From assembly GCA_014874485.1 (NCBI GenBank), contig JADBJK010000069.1, positions 24,422-88,421 of the forward strand: a DNA stretch of 64,000 nt. The letters are read 5' to 3'. This DNA is from Chloroflexota bacterium (GTDB lineage: Bacteria > Chloroflexota > Anaerolineae > DTLA01). The notes under the pieces were generated by a model that was not told the DNA's origin, searched no databases, and worked only from the letters and a program-made list of their open reading frames with translations. Within the stretch, counting starts at the first letter, position 1; every line of letters starts with the position of its first letter. Position numbers and translations under genes: made by a program. Shown piece after piece: positions 17,754 to 27,216 of this stretch.

Positions 17754-20700
17754 CTACTGCCAGAAATACGGCGGCACGGAAACCACCGGCAGGAATACCT
17801 GCGGCGAAGCCCTGCGGGTGGCCGTCGGCGTGGGCGTTACCGACGGGGTCAGGGTCGGCGACGGCGTCGGTGTGGGCGACAGGGTGCCCGTCCGCGTGGG
17901 TGTGGGCGTCAGGGTCGGGCCGGCGGTGGCGGTCGGCGTCGGCGTATGGGTGGGCGCCGCGGTCGGGGTGGCCGTCGGCGTGTTGGTCGGGGTCGGCGTC
18001 ACCGTCGGCGTCGGCGTGGGCGTGGGCAGGGCGTAGGCGACCCACAAGCGCGGGCCATTGGGGTTGCCTCCGTCCGCCGACGCGATCCTGTACCACGTGT
18101 ATGCGTTGCTCTGCCCCTTCAGGAGCAACCCGCGGTTGATCTCCGGATTCGCCACCCACTGGCGGGTCATGGGTCGGACGTTCATCTCGTAGGTCTTGAG
18201 TACCTGATTGATGCTCACCGTGCTGTCGGCATCCCTGTATCGGTCGGACTCGGTGTTCTCCGCCCCGTTGGCGCCCCATGTGTCGGCGGCGGTTGCCCGA
18301 AACCAGGTGGCCTCTGCGGCGTTCCACGCGCGGCGCATCTGGTAGGCCGATACCGTCAGCGTCTCCGTGTTGCGCTGCGAGGTCGTGTAGAACCGCAACG
18401 AACTCCCCAGAATGACGGCGTTCTCCGGAATGGCGGTCGTATCAAAGCGGATGAGGGCGCGCTGGTTGCCGTCGGACTGGATGGCCAGATACGTTTCGGA
18501 GCCTTTGGGCGTGTTGTCGTTGTACACAATGTACGTGTCTTCCGCGGCGCGCAGTTCCAATTCAGTGAACTGCGGCGCGAGGGCGGGCGGCGAAATCCGT
18601 ATCTCGTGGGTGCCCCACCCCGGCGTTACCGACAGGAACCCGCCCGCCGACGATACGTTCGTGTGCGCGTATCGCCCGGTCGCGGCGTCAAAGTTCTGCA
18701 CCACCCACGTGGACGACAACCCCGCCAGCCCCATCTGCTCCAGGTTGAGGCGGAAGGTCAGCGATTGTACGCTGTCCGACGTGTTCGCAGGCTTCGGGTC
18801 TTCGGTCTTCACGGTGATGACGCCGTCGGCATCAAAAGCCGCTTCCACGCGGCTCCAGTGGTCGCTCCCCGTCTGGGTGATGGTCAGCCAGTAGTAGGTG
18901 CACGACCGGTCGGTGAAGGCACACCGGCCATCGGTCCGAATGACCAGACGCTGCGGCACTTCCACCCGGCGATAGGGCTTCAGGAAGTTCAGGACACCGT
19001 CGCTCCCACCGGGCCACGGCGTCTCGTGATGACCATCGTAGAGGGCCACCGTGGGCGGGATGTCCGCGTACAGGGCCACGGCGTCGGACAGCCGAAGCGT
19101 ATGCGAAACCGGCACAACCGTGTCCTGCAGCCCGTGCGTCAGGAGCATGGGGATGTGGGCCATGTTGGAAGCGTACTCAATGGGCGAGCGGCGCTCATAC
19201 TCAAAGGGTTTGCCCAGGGGAGACCCGCCGATTTCGGCCTCCAGTGCAGACTGTCGCCATGATACTGACTCCCAATACCACTGGTCCAAGTCCGATGGGC
19301 CGCGCTCTATGGCGGCGGCGGCGAACAGTTGCGGGTACTTGCCCGCCATGCCGCTGGCCATCATCCCGCCCATGGACACGCCCGTGATGTAAATCCGCGA
19401 CTCATCCACGCGGTAGTTCGCCTTCATATAGTTGATGGTATCCAGCAACTGCCCCTGCACGCTGAGCGAAAGCGTGTGGTTCTGCTCCAGGTCGGGCGCC
19501 ACCACCAGCCAGCCGTTGCGGTTCGCGGCATCGGCGTGGATTCCCAGCGCGTCCAGCGCCTTCCCGCTCCAGCCGTGGATGCTCACCAGAAGCGGCAGCA
19601 GCACGTCGCCCCTGTAGCCGGAGGGCGTCATGATAGACGCGCGGTAACTCCAACTCCCATTGCTGGCCTTGAACGAGACGGTGCGGATGGTCGCGGGGAC
19701 CACATCGCCCTCGGCTTCAATCTTCACGTTCACCGCGCCCCACAGGTCGGTGGGGTCGGCGTCGGCGGTGATGGTGATGTCGTTGAACCCGCTCCGCAAG
19801 ATGTGGGGGTCAAAGGGCCACGAGAACGTCCGCCCCGGCTCACAGGTGCCGCCACCCGATGGGAACGTTACGCCTACCTTCACGCCGTTCACATAGATGC
19901 TATGGCCCGCCTTGCTGTTGGAAAGGTCCATGATGAGTTTGGCGCGGGTAAGGCTTCCCGTGTACACGAGCAGAACGTTGGTGCGCGCCTCGGTTCCGAA
20001 TGTGGAACCTACCCTGACGCAGTCGGTGGCGATGGTGGACGTGATGACCGTGCCGGGCACCGGCGTTGGCGTGGGCGTCGGCGTGGGCGTGCGGGTGGCC
20101 GTCGGCTGCGGCGTAACGTCGGGCGCGAAGGTGTAGTAGATGTCCAGCAGGGGGCGCTTGCTGGCGTCAGTCCAGTCGGACGCCCAGAACCGGTACTCAA
20201 TGATGGACGAAGCCGTTGGCAGGAGCAGAAACCCGTTGTTCGTGTCCGGCGCTGCAAGCCATCCGGTAATCGCGTCGGTAACGTCCAGTGCGTATTCCGT
20301 GCTCACCTGGTCAACGGTAACCGTGGCGACAGCGCTTGCCTCGCGGTCGCCGGGGCCGTCAGCGCCCGCCTTTTCCCACGCCACGCCCGTGAGGCGGCTC
20401 TTCCATGTAGCCTGGTTCGCGTCCCACGGCTGGAGCAAACGGTACAGTTCCAGCGTCATCGGCCGGTCCGCCGAGCGGTACGATGTCGTCCACAGGTGCA
20501 GCGTGGCCGAGAGGATGCGTGCGTCAGGTGGTATCTGGCCCGCCAGGTCAAAGCGCAGCAGGGCGCGTTTGGCAGGCCCCCCGGTCCGCACCTGCAGTTC
20601 GCCCCAGTAGGTAGGACCGTTGAAGTTCGCATCAGGCACGCTGTCGTTGATGTACGTATCTGCAACCCCCGTGTACCCGTTGACGTTCTGCCGCAGTTGC

Positions 20701-20900
20701 ACGTGGTAAATCGTCTCCCCGTTCAGCACCCCAACGGGCTTGGGCGTGCCTGCGTCCCAGGTCGCGCCCGTCGCGGCGTCCGAGGACTCCAGCGCCGCGC
20801 CCCATATCAGCGCCAGCAGCGCCACCGTGCACAGGGCCACTGCCAGCGCCCACGGTTTCCGGTTGCCTTTTCGCAATGCAGGTTCGTGATGTGCGTCCAT
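17754..20900 (-). CDS. Secreted alpha/beta-hydrolase (esterase) with two DNRLRE domains and TPT linkers
   Basis: About 1,048 aa. A signal peptide/anchor ([20 protein letters not shown]) is followed by a DNRLRE-type beta domain (~75-260: [28 protein letters not shown]). [11 protein letters not shown] linker (~265-282) leads to a carbohydrate-esterase-like hydrolase (~400-640) with GVSMGG (nucleophile Ser ~509), [10 protein letters not shown] (Asp ~593) and [11 protein letters not shown] (His ~624/625). A second DNRLRE domain follows ([16 protein letters not shown]), then a ~90-residue TPT-rich linker and the tail [12 protein letters not shown]. The start could be GTG 20906 or ATG 20900; I favour the ATG behind AGGGGTGG. 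Probably an extracellular deacylase acting on a polysaccharide. Confidence 0.82.
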   Translation of the reverse strand: MDAHHEPALRKGNRKPWALAVALCTVALLALIWGAALESSDAATGATWDAGTPKPVGVLNGETIYHVQLRQNVNGYTGVADTYINDSVPDANFNGPTYWGELQVRTGGPAKRALLRFDLAGQIPPDARILSATLHLWTTSYRSADRPMTLELYRLLQPWDANQATWKSRLTGVAWEKAGADGPGDREASAVATVTVDQVSTEYALDVTDAITGWLAAPDTNNGFLLLPTASSIIEYRFWASDWTDASKRPLLDIYYTFAPDVTPQPTATRTPTPTPTPTPVPGTVITSTIATDCVRVGSTFGTEARTNVLLVYTGSLTRAKLIMDLSNSKAGHSIYVNGVKVGVTFPSGGGTCEPGRTFSWPFDPHILRSGFNDITITADADPTDLWGAVNVKIEAEGDVVPATIRTVSFKASNGSWSYRASIMTPSGYRGDVLLPLLVSIHGWSGKALDALGIHADAANRNGWLVVAPDLEQNHTLSLSVQGQLLDTINYMKANYRVDESRIYITGVSMGGMMASGMAGKYPQLFAAAAIERGPSDLDQWYWESVSWRQSALEAEIGGSPLGKPFEYERRSPIEYASNMAHIPMLLTHGLQDTVVPVSHTLRLSDAVALYADIPPTVALYDGHHETPWPGGSDGVLNFLKPYRRVEVPQRLVIRTDGRCAFTDRSCTYYWLTITQTGSDHWSRVEAAFDADGVITVKTEDPKPANTSDSVQSLTFRLNLEQMGLAGLSSTWVVQNFDAATGRYAHTNVSSAGGFLSVTPGWGTHEIRISPPALAPQFTELELRAAEDTYIVYNDNTPKGSETYLAIQSDGNQRALIRFDTTAIPENAVILGSSLRFYTTSQRNTETLTVSAYQMRRAWNAAEATWFRATAADTWGANGAENTESDRYRDADSTVSINQVLKTYEMNVRPMTRQWVANPEINRGLLLKGQSNAYTWYRIASADGGNPNGPRLWVAYALPTPTPTPTVTPTPTNTPTATPTAAPTHTPTPTATAGPTLTPTPTRTGTLSPTPTPSPTLTPSVTPTPTATRRASPQVFLPVVSVPPYFWQ

Positions 20901-20923
20901 GTCCACCCCTGACTTGACCGTGA

Positions 20924-21610
20924 TTACACCTCCACTGCCCGGCGGCCCCGATAGCGGATGACCTTGGCCGGGACTCCGGCGGCGATGGCGTAGGCGGGGA
21001 TGTCTCGCGTTACCACGGAGCCCGCGCCGATGACCGCGCCCTTGCCGATACGGACGCCGTCCAGCACGTACACCCCCAGCCCCAGCCAGACATCATCCTC
21101 TATAACGATGTCGCCACGTGTAATGATACCCTGCTCGCGAATTGGACGCGACGTGTCGTCAAACTGGTGCTCGTAGGGGCTGAAGCCGCACCCAGGGGCC
21201 ATCTGCACGTTGGCCCCGATGTGCAGACTGCCGAGAAAGCCCTTCAGGTTGCAGTTGCTCTGGATATGCGTGTGCGGGCCGATGATCACGCTGCCGCCCG
21301 CGCCCACTTCCACAATTGTGCCGCGATGCAGGTGCACGCCCTCGCCCAGGACGATGCGCCCCCCATCCGGGTGGGCGTAAACGGTAACGTAGTCGTCAAT
21401 GAAGCACTGCGGCCCGATTTCCAAGTCCCTGGCCCAAATCTGCGCCTTGGGCGAGATGTACGGGTTGCGCGTCAGGTTGGCCAGGTACTTCTTGTCCTTG
21501 TACGGCCCGCGCAGCGCCGACGCCAACCGAAGGCACACCCGCCCCACGACGGGCACTGCCGACCCCTGCATCAGGACGGTGAGTATCTGCTTACGTATTC
21601 CCCAAGCCAT
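20924..21610 (-). CDS. Left-handed beta-helix (hexapeptide) acyltransferase
   Basis: A 228-aa protein. After an N-terminal amphipathic/hydrophobic region ([16 protein letters not shown]) come hexapeptide repeats ([52 protein letters not shown]). SPYEHQFDD supplies the likely catalytic His, and the C-terminal cap [20 protein letters not shown] is standard for LbH acetyltransferases such as WcaF/VioB-like enzymes. The ATG at 21610 has GAGGAG upstream; the track start at 21658 is less likely. It is probably an O-acetyltransferase of a sugar residue. It lies next to a secreted esterase, suggesting that acylation is both added and removed. Confidence 0.87.
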   Translation of the reverse strand: MAWGIRKQILTVLMQGSAVPVVGRVCLRLASALRGPYKDKKYLANLTRNPYISPKAQIWARDLEIGPQCFIDDYVTVYAHPDGGRIVLGEGVHLHRGTIVEVGAGGSVIIGPHTHIQSNCNLKGFLGSLHIGANVQMAPGCGFSPYEHQFDDTSRPIREQGIITRGDIVIEDDVWLGLGVYVLDGVRIGKGAVIGAGSVVTRDIPAYAIAAGVPAKVIRYRGRRAVEV

Positions 21611-21657
21611 GCGACATGCTCCTCGCTCGTTGTGTCGCGCCGCGCTCCGCCCCACCA

Positions 21658-23274
21658 CTACGGCACCGCCCGCCTAAAGACCAGCAGCCCATCGGTCCCC
21701 CACGCGCGGGTCTCCACCCGCATCAGCAGCGTGTACATGCTGCGAAACTTCTCCGAAGGGAGCAGGGTCTTGCGGATGAAGATTTCCAACGCCACGATGT
21801 ACTCCGGCATGAAGGCGTAGACGAGCGGTTCCGGCACCGCGTAGTTGCTGTCGGTCAGGGCGGGATCCACCGGATTGAACGGGATGGCCTGCGGCGAGAC
21901 CAGCCCCACCGTATCCAGAATCGTCGCGTCGCAGTAGTAGCCGACAGCGCCGATTTCCGGCGCGGCGATGAGGGTGGCGGGCGTTACGACCGGGTCCAGC
22001 CTCTGCGCCACGTCGCGGTACAGGTTTTCGCGCTCCAGCCAGATGGGCCTCCGCAGGGAAAGCCACCCGCCCCCCGCGTCCGGGACCAGGTTGTAGCCCA
22101 GCAGTTGCACCGCGAGGACGGCCCCCAGCGCCGCCGCGAACGCGCCCGCCTCCGCGCGGCGAAGCGACCCGACCCTGCGCTGCACCCATCGCCCCGCTGC
22201 CACCAGCCCGACGACGATGCCTGCGATGGAGAACGGCACCGGCGGAACGAAGTACCACTCAAACATCAGCGGGTTCGTCACCGAATATGCGGCGGCGTAG
22301 GCCAGCGGGAAGGCGAAGACAGGCCAAGCCGCAGCGTGTCTCCGCAAGGCCGCCCACACGCCCACGCCCCACAGCACCGCCTGCGCGGCTCCCAGCACCG
22401 GGAACCATGGTGTGTAGTGTTCGTACAGGAGCACGCTCCGCGCCGGCCACGCGATAAGCGCGCTCAACCCCGGCAGATTGCCCATTCGCCCCGCAATCTG
22501 ATCCACGAACAGGTTGCTGAACCGCGCGCAGAAGTTGACCAGCGCCGAAAACGCCGGCATGGGCTGGTACGATTGCCCCTTCGCCCAGACCGAATTCGTT
22601 ACCGGACTGCCGAAGTATGCGAAGGCAAATGCGAACCACGGCAGCACGACCAGGGTGAACGCCGCCGCCTCGCGCCACGCGGCCCACCGCTTCGCGGCGA
22701 AGATGCCCAGGAACGCCAGCCCCGCCGCGGCGACAGCCTCGGGCCGGGTGAGCACCGCCAGGCCGAACACCGCAGCCGACGGGACGGAGTGCCCCGACAC
22801 GTACAGGTAGAACGCCGCCACAAGCAACATCGTGAACAGCGAGGTCTCCATGCCGGTAACTGCGCCGGCGACGCTCTGGGAGCACAGGGCAAACGCCACC
22901 GCGCCCAGCACAGCGCCGCGCCTGCTCCCGCTCAAGCGCCAGATGAGGCCGGCGAGCAGGATGCATGTCAGCCCGTCGCTCACGGCGTTGATGGCAAGCG
23001 ACAGATGGGCGTGCGAGACGGGCAATATGCTGCCCAACGCCAGGAGCAGGGTGTACAGCGGCGTGGTCGTCCCCAGCACCCGTTCGCCCACGTTGTACAC
23101 GAACCCCAGGCCCCCGGCCAGGTTCCGCGCGTAGCGGAACGTGATGTAGGCATCATCCACAATCTGCGGGCCTTGCAGCCAGCGCAGGGCCACAGCCGCC
23201 ATCGCAGCGAGGGCAATCGCCCGGTCGTGCCGGCGGCTCCCTTCCCATTCGCGCCCGAAAATCCTGCGCATCAT
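21658..23274 (-). CDS. GT-C fold membrane glycosyltransferase (ArnT/AftA-like)
   Basis: A 538-aa polytopic membrane protein. The first periplasmic loop has [18 protein letters not shown], an acidic DD pair in the position used by GT-C enzymes for acceptor/donor activation, followed by [13 protein letters not shown]. Roughly ten hydrophobic segments follow and a soluble C-terminal domain (~430-538). Such enzymes use polyprenyl-phosphate sugars as donors on the outer face. It starts at the ATG at 23274, overlapping the epimerase stop as ATGA. Sugar unknown. One of nine GT-C proteins here. Confidence 0.82.
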   Translation of the reverse strand: MMRRIFGREWEGSRRHDRAIALAAMAAVALRWLQGPQIVDDAYITFRYARNLAGGLGFVYNVGERVLGTTTPLYTLLLALGSILPVSHAHLSLAINAVSDGLTCILLAGLIWRLSGSRRGAVLGAVAFALCSQSVAGAVTGMETSLFTMLLVAAFYLYVSGHSVPSAAVFGLAVLTRPEAVAAAGLAFLGIFAAKRWAAWREAAAFTLVVLPWFAFAFAYFGSPVTNSVWAKGQSYQPMPAFSALVNFCARFSNLFVDQIAGRMGNLPGLSALIAWPARSVLLYEHYTPWFPVLGAAQAVLWGVGVWAALRRHAAAWPVFAFPLAYAAAYSVTNPLMFEWYFVPPVPFSIAGIVVGLVAAGRWVQRRVGSLRRAEAGAFAAALGAVLAVQLLGYNLVPDAGGGWLSLRRPIWLERENLYRDVAQRLDPVVTPATLIAAPEIGAVGYYCDATILDTVGLVSPQAIPFNPVDPALTDSNYAVPEPLVYAFMPEYIVALEIFIRKTLLPSEKFRSMYTLLMRVETRAWGTDGLLVFRRAVP

Positions 23275-24236
23275 CGCACCGCCTCCACGTACCCGTTCCG
23301 GCGGAACCACTCCACCGCCTCGGCCAGCGCCTGCCGGATGGGGGTCTGGGGCATGCCCAGTTCCTCCACCGCGCGGCGGCAGTCGCACGTGAGCGCCGGC
23401 GGCAAGAACCCCTGGCGCGCTGCCCCGCCGCCCAGCGCCTGCCGCACCGCATGGAGCGGCGACCGACGCGGCGGCTGCGCCATCCGGACGCCCGCGACTT
23501 CGCTCACCAGGCGCAGGAACTCGTCGCGCGTCATGTTCCCCTGCACGTTGCCCAGGATGTAGCGGCGGCCCGGCTGCCCCCGCTGGGCCGCGAGAATGTG
23601 CCCCCGCGCTACGTCCCTCGCCGCCACCAGGTTCAGGCCGCCCGGCGGGAACGAGGGAACCCTACCCTGGAGCGCGTCCAGCACCCTGCGCCCGCTGGAC
23701 GACGGTTTCACGTCGCCCGCGCCGATGGGCGATGTCGGGTTGACCACGACGACCGGGAGCCCCTCCTGCGCCATGGTCAGCGCCAGGAGTTCGGCCAGGT
23801 ACTTGGACCGCACGTAGTGGCTGCACGAATCCCACAGGTTGAACTCCACATCTTCGTTGGGCAGCGAGCCGTCGGCGGGCCTGCCGATGGTGCCGATGGT
23901 GCTGGTAACCACCACGCGGGCGTAGCGCAGCGCCGAGGCCGCCTGCAGGATGTTGCGCGTTCCCACCACGTTGGTCTCGTACATCAGCGCGCTATCGGCC
24001 TCGCTGGTGGAGTAGAACGCGGCCACGTGGAACAACGTGTCGCATCCCTCCAGGGCTGCGGCCAGACTATCGCGGTCGCGCAGGTCGCCGTGGGCCACCT
24101 CTACGCCCAGTTGCTCCAGCCACTGCGTATCGTGGCCGGGCCGCACCAGCGCGCGCACCTGCACGCCATCGGCCACCAGTTCGCGCACCAGAAGCCCCCC
24201 GATGAACCCCGTCGCACCCGTAACAAATGCCTTCAC
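23271..24236 (-). CDS. NAD-dependent epimerase/dehydratase, HpnA-like
   Basis: A 321-aa extended SDR. VKAFVTGATGFIGGLLVREL gives the GxxGxxG NAD-binding motif, YVRSKYLAELLAL the YxxxK active site, and SPIGAGDVKPSSSGRRVLDA is reminiscent of hopanoid-associated sugar epimerases (HpnA). The true start is the GTG at 24236, behind AGGAGG and overlapping the radical SAM stop as GTGA; the long track extension is shadow. No squalene-hopene cyclase or other hpn gene is visible, so a hopanoid role is unsupported and a nucleotide-sugar or lipid-linked sugar substrate is equally possible. Confidence 0.82.
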   Translation of the reverse strand: MKAFVTGATGFIGGLLVRELVADGVQVRALVRPGHDTQWLEQLGVEVAHGDLRDRDSLAAALEGCDTLFHVAAFYSTSEADSALMYETNVVGTRNILQAASALRYARVVVTSTIGTIGRPADGSLPNEDVEFNLWDSCSHYVRSKYLAELLALTMAQEGLPVVVVNPTSPIGAGDVKPSSSGRRVLDALQGRVPSFPPGGLNLVAARDVARGHILAAQRGQPGRRYILGNVQGNMTRDEFLRLVSEVAGVRMAQPPRRSPLHAVRQALGGGAARQGFLPPALTCDCRRAVEELGMPQTPIRQALAEAVEWFRRNGYVEAVR

Positions 24237-25534
24237 CGCCCAAGCCTCCTCGCAACCCTCGCCAGAAGCCCGCGCCGCACCGGCGCCGATGCCGGCGTCC
24301 ACGATGCGCGGAGCACCTCCGCGTGGCGTTGCGCCTCCTCCACAGGCACCGTCCAGTCCATGGCGGTGCCTGGATACTTGTCCACAACCTTGACGTGCAG
24401 CGCCGACGGCCGCATCTCCACGACGAACCGAGCCGTCTCGGCAACGGCCGACTCGTCCTCGCGCGGGAGGCCCGTGAGCAGGAAGACGCGCAGCGCGACG
24501 CCATGGCGGGCGCACGCCGCAGCCGCCGCCAACGCACGCCCGCGGTAAACGTCCGCGCTGGCCGCATCGCGCGCGCGCCCCACCGCCGCCAGCACGGCTG
24601 CGTCGGCGGATTCCAGCCCCACCTTCACCGCCATGCACCCCGCCTTCGCCATGGCCTGCACCAGTTCCGCGTCCAGGTCGTCGGCGCGGGACTCGCACTC
24701 CCACGCCAGGCGCACCTTGCGCCGCGCGAGGGCCTCGCACAGCGCCAGCACCCGGTCGCGGTCGCGGGCGAACACGGGGTCACGGAACACCACCCGCGCC
24801 GGACGGCACTCCCGTGCCAGGTACGCCACCTCGTCCACCACCTCGTCCACCGGGCGCGGCCGAAACCGATGGCCCTGCGCCACCGCATAGGGACAGTAGG
24901 CGCACGCGTGATCGCACCCCTTGCTGCCCACCACCGTGAGCATCCCGTACCCCTGCCATCGGAACAAGTCCCAGGCAGGACGGGGCAGGTTCACCAGTGG
25001 CTGCCCCGCGTCATCCGTCGGTATGCCGGGTTGACGGAGCGCAGACAGCGACAGCGGCCCGCGCCACCGCGACGGCTCCGTTCCCAGCAGCGTGATGAAC
25101 ACCCCCAGCGTCCGCTCCGGCTCGCCCACAAGCCACGCGATGTCAGGAACCGCCCGGAGCGCATCTTCCATCCACGCCACCGATGCGCCGATGGCCACGA
25201 TGGGCGTGTTGGGCAAAGCCTCGCGCGCCGCCCGCAGGAACACAGCGTCGGCCTCCCGCGTGGCCCACGAAACCTGCGCGACCAACCACGTGGGCGACTG
25301 CGCCGCTGCCCACGCCACTGCCTGCTCCACCGAGTCGCACTCCAGCACGCAGTCGCGGGCGACGACCTCCAGGCCGCCTTCGCGCAAGGCCCCGGCCACC
25401 GTCGCCAGGGTGTGCGGTGGGTACAGGAACGCGCCCGGTTCCGGGTACACGTTGCCCATGCCGCCCGCGCCCTCGCGGTTGGCGGTGGTGCCCGGCGCAC
25501 TCGGTGGGTTGATGCACACCACGCGGCGGGTCAT
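24233..25534 (-). CDS. B12-binding-type radical SAM protein
   Basis: A 433-aa protein. The N-terminal ~150 residues look like a cobalamin-binding domain remnant (VCINPPSAPGTT, PPHTLATVAGALREGGL, IVAIGASVA) and are followed by the radical SAM motif SKGCDHACAYCPYAVAQGH (Cx3Cx2C). GLESADAAVLAAVGRARDA and LLTGLPREDESAV match later family strands. The ATG at 25534 (MTRRVVCIN) has AAGGAGG upstream and overlaps the upstream stop as ATGA. It is translationally coupled to the HpnA-like epimerase that follows, suggesting linked steps on one substrate. The B12 domain is less complete than in the other two. Confidence 0.84.
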   Translation of the reverse strand: MTRRVVCINPPSAPGTTANREGAGGMGNVYPEPGAFLYPPHTLATVAGALREGGLEVVARDCVLECDSVEQAVAWAAAQSPTWLVAQVSWATREADAVFLRAAREALPNTPIVAIGASVAWMEDALRAVPDIAWLVGEPERTLGVFITLLGTEPSRWRGPLSLSALRQPGIPTDDAGQPLVNLPRPAWDLFRWQGYGMLTVVGSKGCDHACAYCPYAVAQGHRFRPRPVDEVVDEVAYLARECRPARVVFRDPVFARDRDRVLALCEALARRKVRLAWECESRADDLDAELVQAMAKAGCMAVKVGLESADAAVLAAVGRARDAASADVYRGRALAAAAACARHGVALRVFLLTGLPREDESAVAETARFVVEMRPSALHVKVVDKYPGTAMDWTVPVEEAQRHAEVLRASWTPASAPVRRGLLARVARRLGR

Positions 25535-27183
25535 GGCGCGCCTCCTTGCAGGGCATACACCCATGTGCGGCCCTTGTTGCCCACGTATTGATACGCGAGT
25601 TTCAGTTGCGGCGGCGCGGTTTCAGGCTGGAGCAGCGCCTTCAGTTGCGGGCGGATGACGGTAACCTCGCGCTCGTCCACCACCACGTAGTCCACGCCGT
25701 GGGCGCGGGCGTAGTCCAGGAATTGCGGCATCTCGGCGCGCGGCGACGGAACCCAGTCCAACCCTGCGTACAGGGCAATGGCCAAATCCCGTGCCATGAC
25801 CACGCTCCCCTGCGGCGCGTGATGCTTCAGCCACAAGCCGGCCTCGCGGTGGCCGAAATCGGTGCCGCGCCGCCCCTCGCCCACCGCCACGACGGTCAGG
25901 CCCACAAACGCCAGGCACACCAGGGCGACCGGCAGGGCGACGAGCGCCCGCCGTAGCCACGCGGCAAGGGGCCGCTCCCCGCGCAACGTCTGCGCCGTAT
26001 CGGCAGCCCAGTCGCCCATGGCCACAGCGCCCCGCCCGACCCACGCCAGCGCAATCGGCAGCGCCGGCGCGAAGAAACGAATCTCCACGTGGAAGGGCAG
26101 GAACGCGGCAAGAAGCGGGAGCAGGCCCGCTGCCCAGTACAGTTCGGCGACGGCGCGCCGCCTGTCCCACGGCTGGGCGAACCAGCCCAGGCCCACGAAG
26201 ACAAGCAGCAGCGTGGGGAACACCGTGATGTCAAACCAGGCGTCCAGCAGCAGGCGGAAGTTGGCCCAAACGCGGCGGAGTGTCTCCATCGGGCTTTCGG
26301 CCAGTTCGGCGGCCAGGTCGCGCTGGAACCGTTCGGGCGAGTACCAGATGATCTCGCGGCCCGTGCTGTCCAGCGAGGCGGTTACGCGGTCGTATTCGGC
26401 GGGGTCGCGGGCCAGCACCGCCCGGCCGATGTCGTAGGTAACGCCCAGTTTGCCGCTGATCATCCACCGGCCAGTGTGGGCGTGAATGTACATGAGATAG
26501 GGCAGCGCGACGAGAATCGCCGCGGCGATGAACCCGCCCAGCGCCGCCCATGCCCGGCCCGACCGCGCCTGCCACGGGGCCAGGATGCCCACGACCAGCA
26601 CCGCCGCGCCGAGCGCCGCGTAGAAACTCCCCTCGGGGCGCGTCAGGTAAGCCAAAGCGAAGCACGCGCCCGCGGCGACGGCAGGCCCCACGCGCCCGCC
26701 CTCGGCAGCCGCCCACGTGAACCCCAGCCCCCCGAACACGCACAGCAGGTACAGCGGCTCGGTCATCGTGCCCCAGTAGAGCACGGAGCCGTTCAGCGCG
26801 GGGCACAGGGCCAGCAGCAGGCTCGCCGCCAGGGCCACCCGCCCGCCGAACAGCCGCCGCACCAGCGCGAAGAACGGCACGATGAGCGCCGCGCCCGCCA
26901 GGACGTACACCGCATCGCTGGCGGCCTTCAGGTCGCCCAGCAGGCGGTAGAACAGGCTTGCCACCAACGGGAACAGCGGTGCGTAGTGCAACTCCGGGTG
27001 CCCGGCCACCGAGAAGCCGCGCCCCGTGGCCAGGTTCTGCGCCAGCGTCAGGTAGTCCGGCTCATCCCAGCGGATGGCGCGGTCGGCCCACAGCACCAGC
27101 GCCAGCCGCACCGCCAGCGCCACCAGCGCGATGGCCGCAACCGCCGCATATTCCTTTCGCACCCCTCGTTTGCTCTCCGACAC
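25531..27183 (-). CDS. GT39/PMT-like GT-C membrane glycosyltransferase
   Basis: A 550-aa integral membrane protein. It has the DE pair in RWDEPDYLTLAQNLATGRGF, TMTEPLYLLCVFGG, and LTRPEGSFYAALGA, all features of PF13231-type glycosyltransferases, plus a soluble C-terminal domain (~470-550). It starts with GTG at 27183; a GTG at 27162 is an alternative. It is a clear paralogue of the gene at 29080-30774. The donor should be a polyprenyl-phosphate sugar, made by one of the GT2 enzymes nearby. Confidence 0.83.
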   Translation of the reverse strand: MSESKRGVRKEYAAVAAIALVALAVRLALVLWADRAIRWDEPDYLTLAQNLATGRGFSVAGHPELHYAPLFPLVASLFYRLLGDLKAASDAVYVLAGAALIVPFFALVRRLFGGRVALAASLLLALCPALNGSVLYWGTMTEPLYLLCVFGGLGFTWAAAEGGRVGPAVAAGACFALAYLTRPEGSFYAALGAAVLVVGILAPWQARSGRAWAALGGFIAAAILVALPYLMYIHAHTGRWMISGKLGVTYDIGRAVLARDPAEYDRVTASLDSTGREIIWYSPERFQRDLAAELAESPMETLRRVWANFRLLLDAWFDITVFPTLLLVFVGLGWFAQPWDRRRAVAELYWAAGLLPLLAAFLPFHVEIRFFAPALPIALAWVGRGAVAMGDWAADTAQTLRGERPLAAWLRRALVALPVALVCLAFVGLTVVAVGEGRRGTDFGHREAGLWLKHHAPQGSVVMARDLAIALYAGLDWVPSPRAEMPQFLDYARAHGVDYVVVDEREVTVIRPQLKALLQPETAPPQLKLAYQYVGNKGRTWVYALQGGAP

Positions 27184-27216
27184 GATTCTGAACCCTCGCC
27201 TATGGTCGCAGTGCCA

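Noticed and set aside
17818-18036. A plus-strand ORF of Val-Gly repeats
   Set aside because: It is the antisense reading of the Pro/Thr-rich linker of the secreted esterase.
23271-24236. Hopanoid biosynthesis gene hpnA
   Set aside because: Similarity is only by motif and no hopanoid gene is visible nearby, so the gene symbol was withheld.
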